From contig NZ_AQUZ01000008.1 in NCBI RefSeq assembly GCF_000372465.1, positions 166,689-230,688 of the forward strand: 64,000 nucleotides of DNA. The letters run 5' to 3'. Below the pieces are notes generated by a model. It ran no database searches and was not told the origin of the DNA. It worked only from the letters and a program-made list of their open reading frames with translations. How positions within the stretch are numbered: position 1 is the stretch's first letter; the number at the start of each line of letters is the position of its first letter. This stretch comes from Kribbella catacumbae DSM 19601 (GTDB lineage Bacteria > Actinomycetota > Actinomycetes > Propionibacteriales > Kribbellaceae). Both the position numbers and the translations under genes were made by a program. Positions 63,846-64,000 of this stretch are shown here, piece after piece.

Positions 63846-63977
63846 ACCTTGAGCACGGGCTAGTCGAGGCCCGCCCGGTTGAATAGCTGGCCGGTGCTCA
63901 AGGTGGCGGGAGTGGGCGACCTTGGGCACGGGGTGGGCGGGGTTCGGCGGGGTGGGTGGCTGGGCGGTGCTCAAGGT
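63846..63977. repeat. Inverted ACCTTGAGCAC units at window end
   Basis: ACCTTGAGCAC (63846-63856) pairs with GTGCTCAAGGT (63894-63904), and ACCTTGGGCAC (63919-63929) with a second GTGCTCAAGGT (63967-63977). Downstream of the last gene; possibly terminator. The rest of 63730-64000 shows no gene. Confidence 0.55.
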
Positions 63978-64000
63978 CGGAGGGCTGCGAGTACGCCGTA

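Overview
The window is high-GC DNA with dense genes, many GTG and TTG starts, frequent 1-4 base stop/start overlaps, and -10 boxes sitting almost on the start codon. Gene content (DUF3263, LytR_C, PspC kinases, SARP regulator, MmpL, NarL-type two-component systems, Zur-controlled S18/L32 paralogues) points to a soil actinobacterium. Abundant GTAC-containing words and the gene set fit a Kribbella-like nocardioidaceous genome, but this is inference. No rRNA, tRNA, CRISPR array, transposase or phage gene was seen.

Left part (1-21.4 kb). This is mostly housekeeping and metabolism. It holds panD (cut by the window edge), a kinase-regulator-MmpL locus with two matching 18-bp operators, an amidase/Gfo-Idh/otsA/FGGY-kinase operon, a DUF3263/LytR_C/otsB operon, two divergent MarR genes sharing a CTAACG operator array, a membrane HExxH protein, a DNA glycosylase, a Na+/H+ antiporter and a GlxA-type regulator. 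A SAM riboswitch controls a threonine-synthase-like enzyme plus a ThiS/MoaD-like sulfur carrier (MetM/MetO-type homocysteine synthesis). argG and a zinc alcohol dehydrogenase follow.

Middle-left (21.5-34.3 kb). A catabolic island contains an unusual regulator, a DegT aminotransferase, two amidohydrolase-family proteins (one lacking its metal ligands), a DHDPS-family aldolase, an MLE-type enolase-superfamily enzyme, an LLM flavoprotein, a CUT1 sugar ABC importer and a secreted beta-propeller. Four promoter regions carry related GGTC-NN-GACC palindromes, so the island looks like one regulon. Substrate unknown.

Middle (34.4-44.9 kb). An EgtD-like methyltransferase with a membrane partner, a cold shock protein, a PspC-domain envelope protein, an epsilon/zeta-like toxin-antitoxin pair, a PspC-kinase/regulator pair, Zur-box-controlled ribosomal proteins S18 and L32, a bleomycin-hydrolase-type peptidase and an alpha/beta hydrolase. 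Long near-perfect palindromes lie at three convergent or gene-end junctions (25.8, 29.1 and 44.1 kb); two share the same core.

Right (45.2-59.2 kb). This is the most notable locus: a lasso-peptide gene cluster. A SARP regulator is followed by a 35-aa precursor with Trp-rich core GSGGHNWEWIDAWGW, a small secreted protein, cyclase, RRE protein, B2 protease, three cytochromes P450 with a 3Fe-4S-type ferredoxin, a fused ABC exporter, a YVTN beta-propeller and a GNAT-like protein. Most junctions overlap. SARP-like 11-bp direct repeats precede the precursor, and a strong hairpin separates it from the enzyme genes. The architecture suggests an oxidatively tailored lasso peptide.

Right end (59.2-64 kb). 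A ClpP pair, one member lacking the catalytic serine, then pcrA and a conserved protein of unknown function, followed by non-coding inverted repeats.
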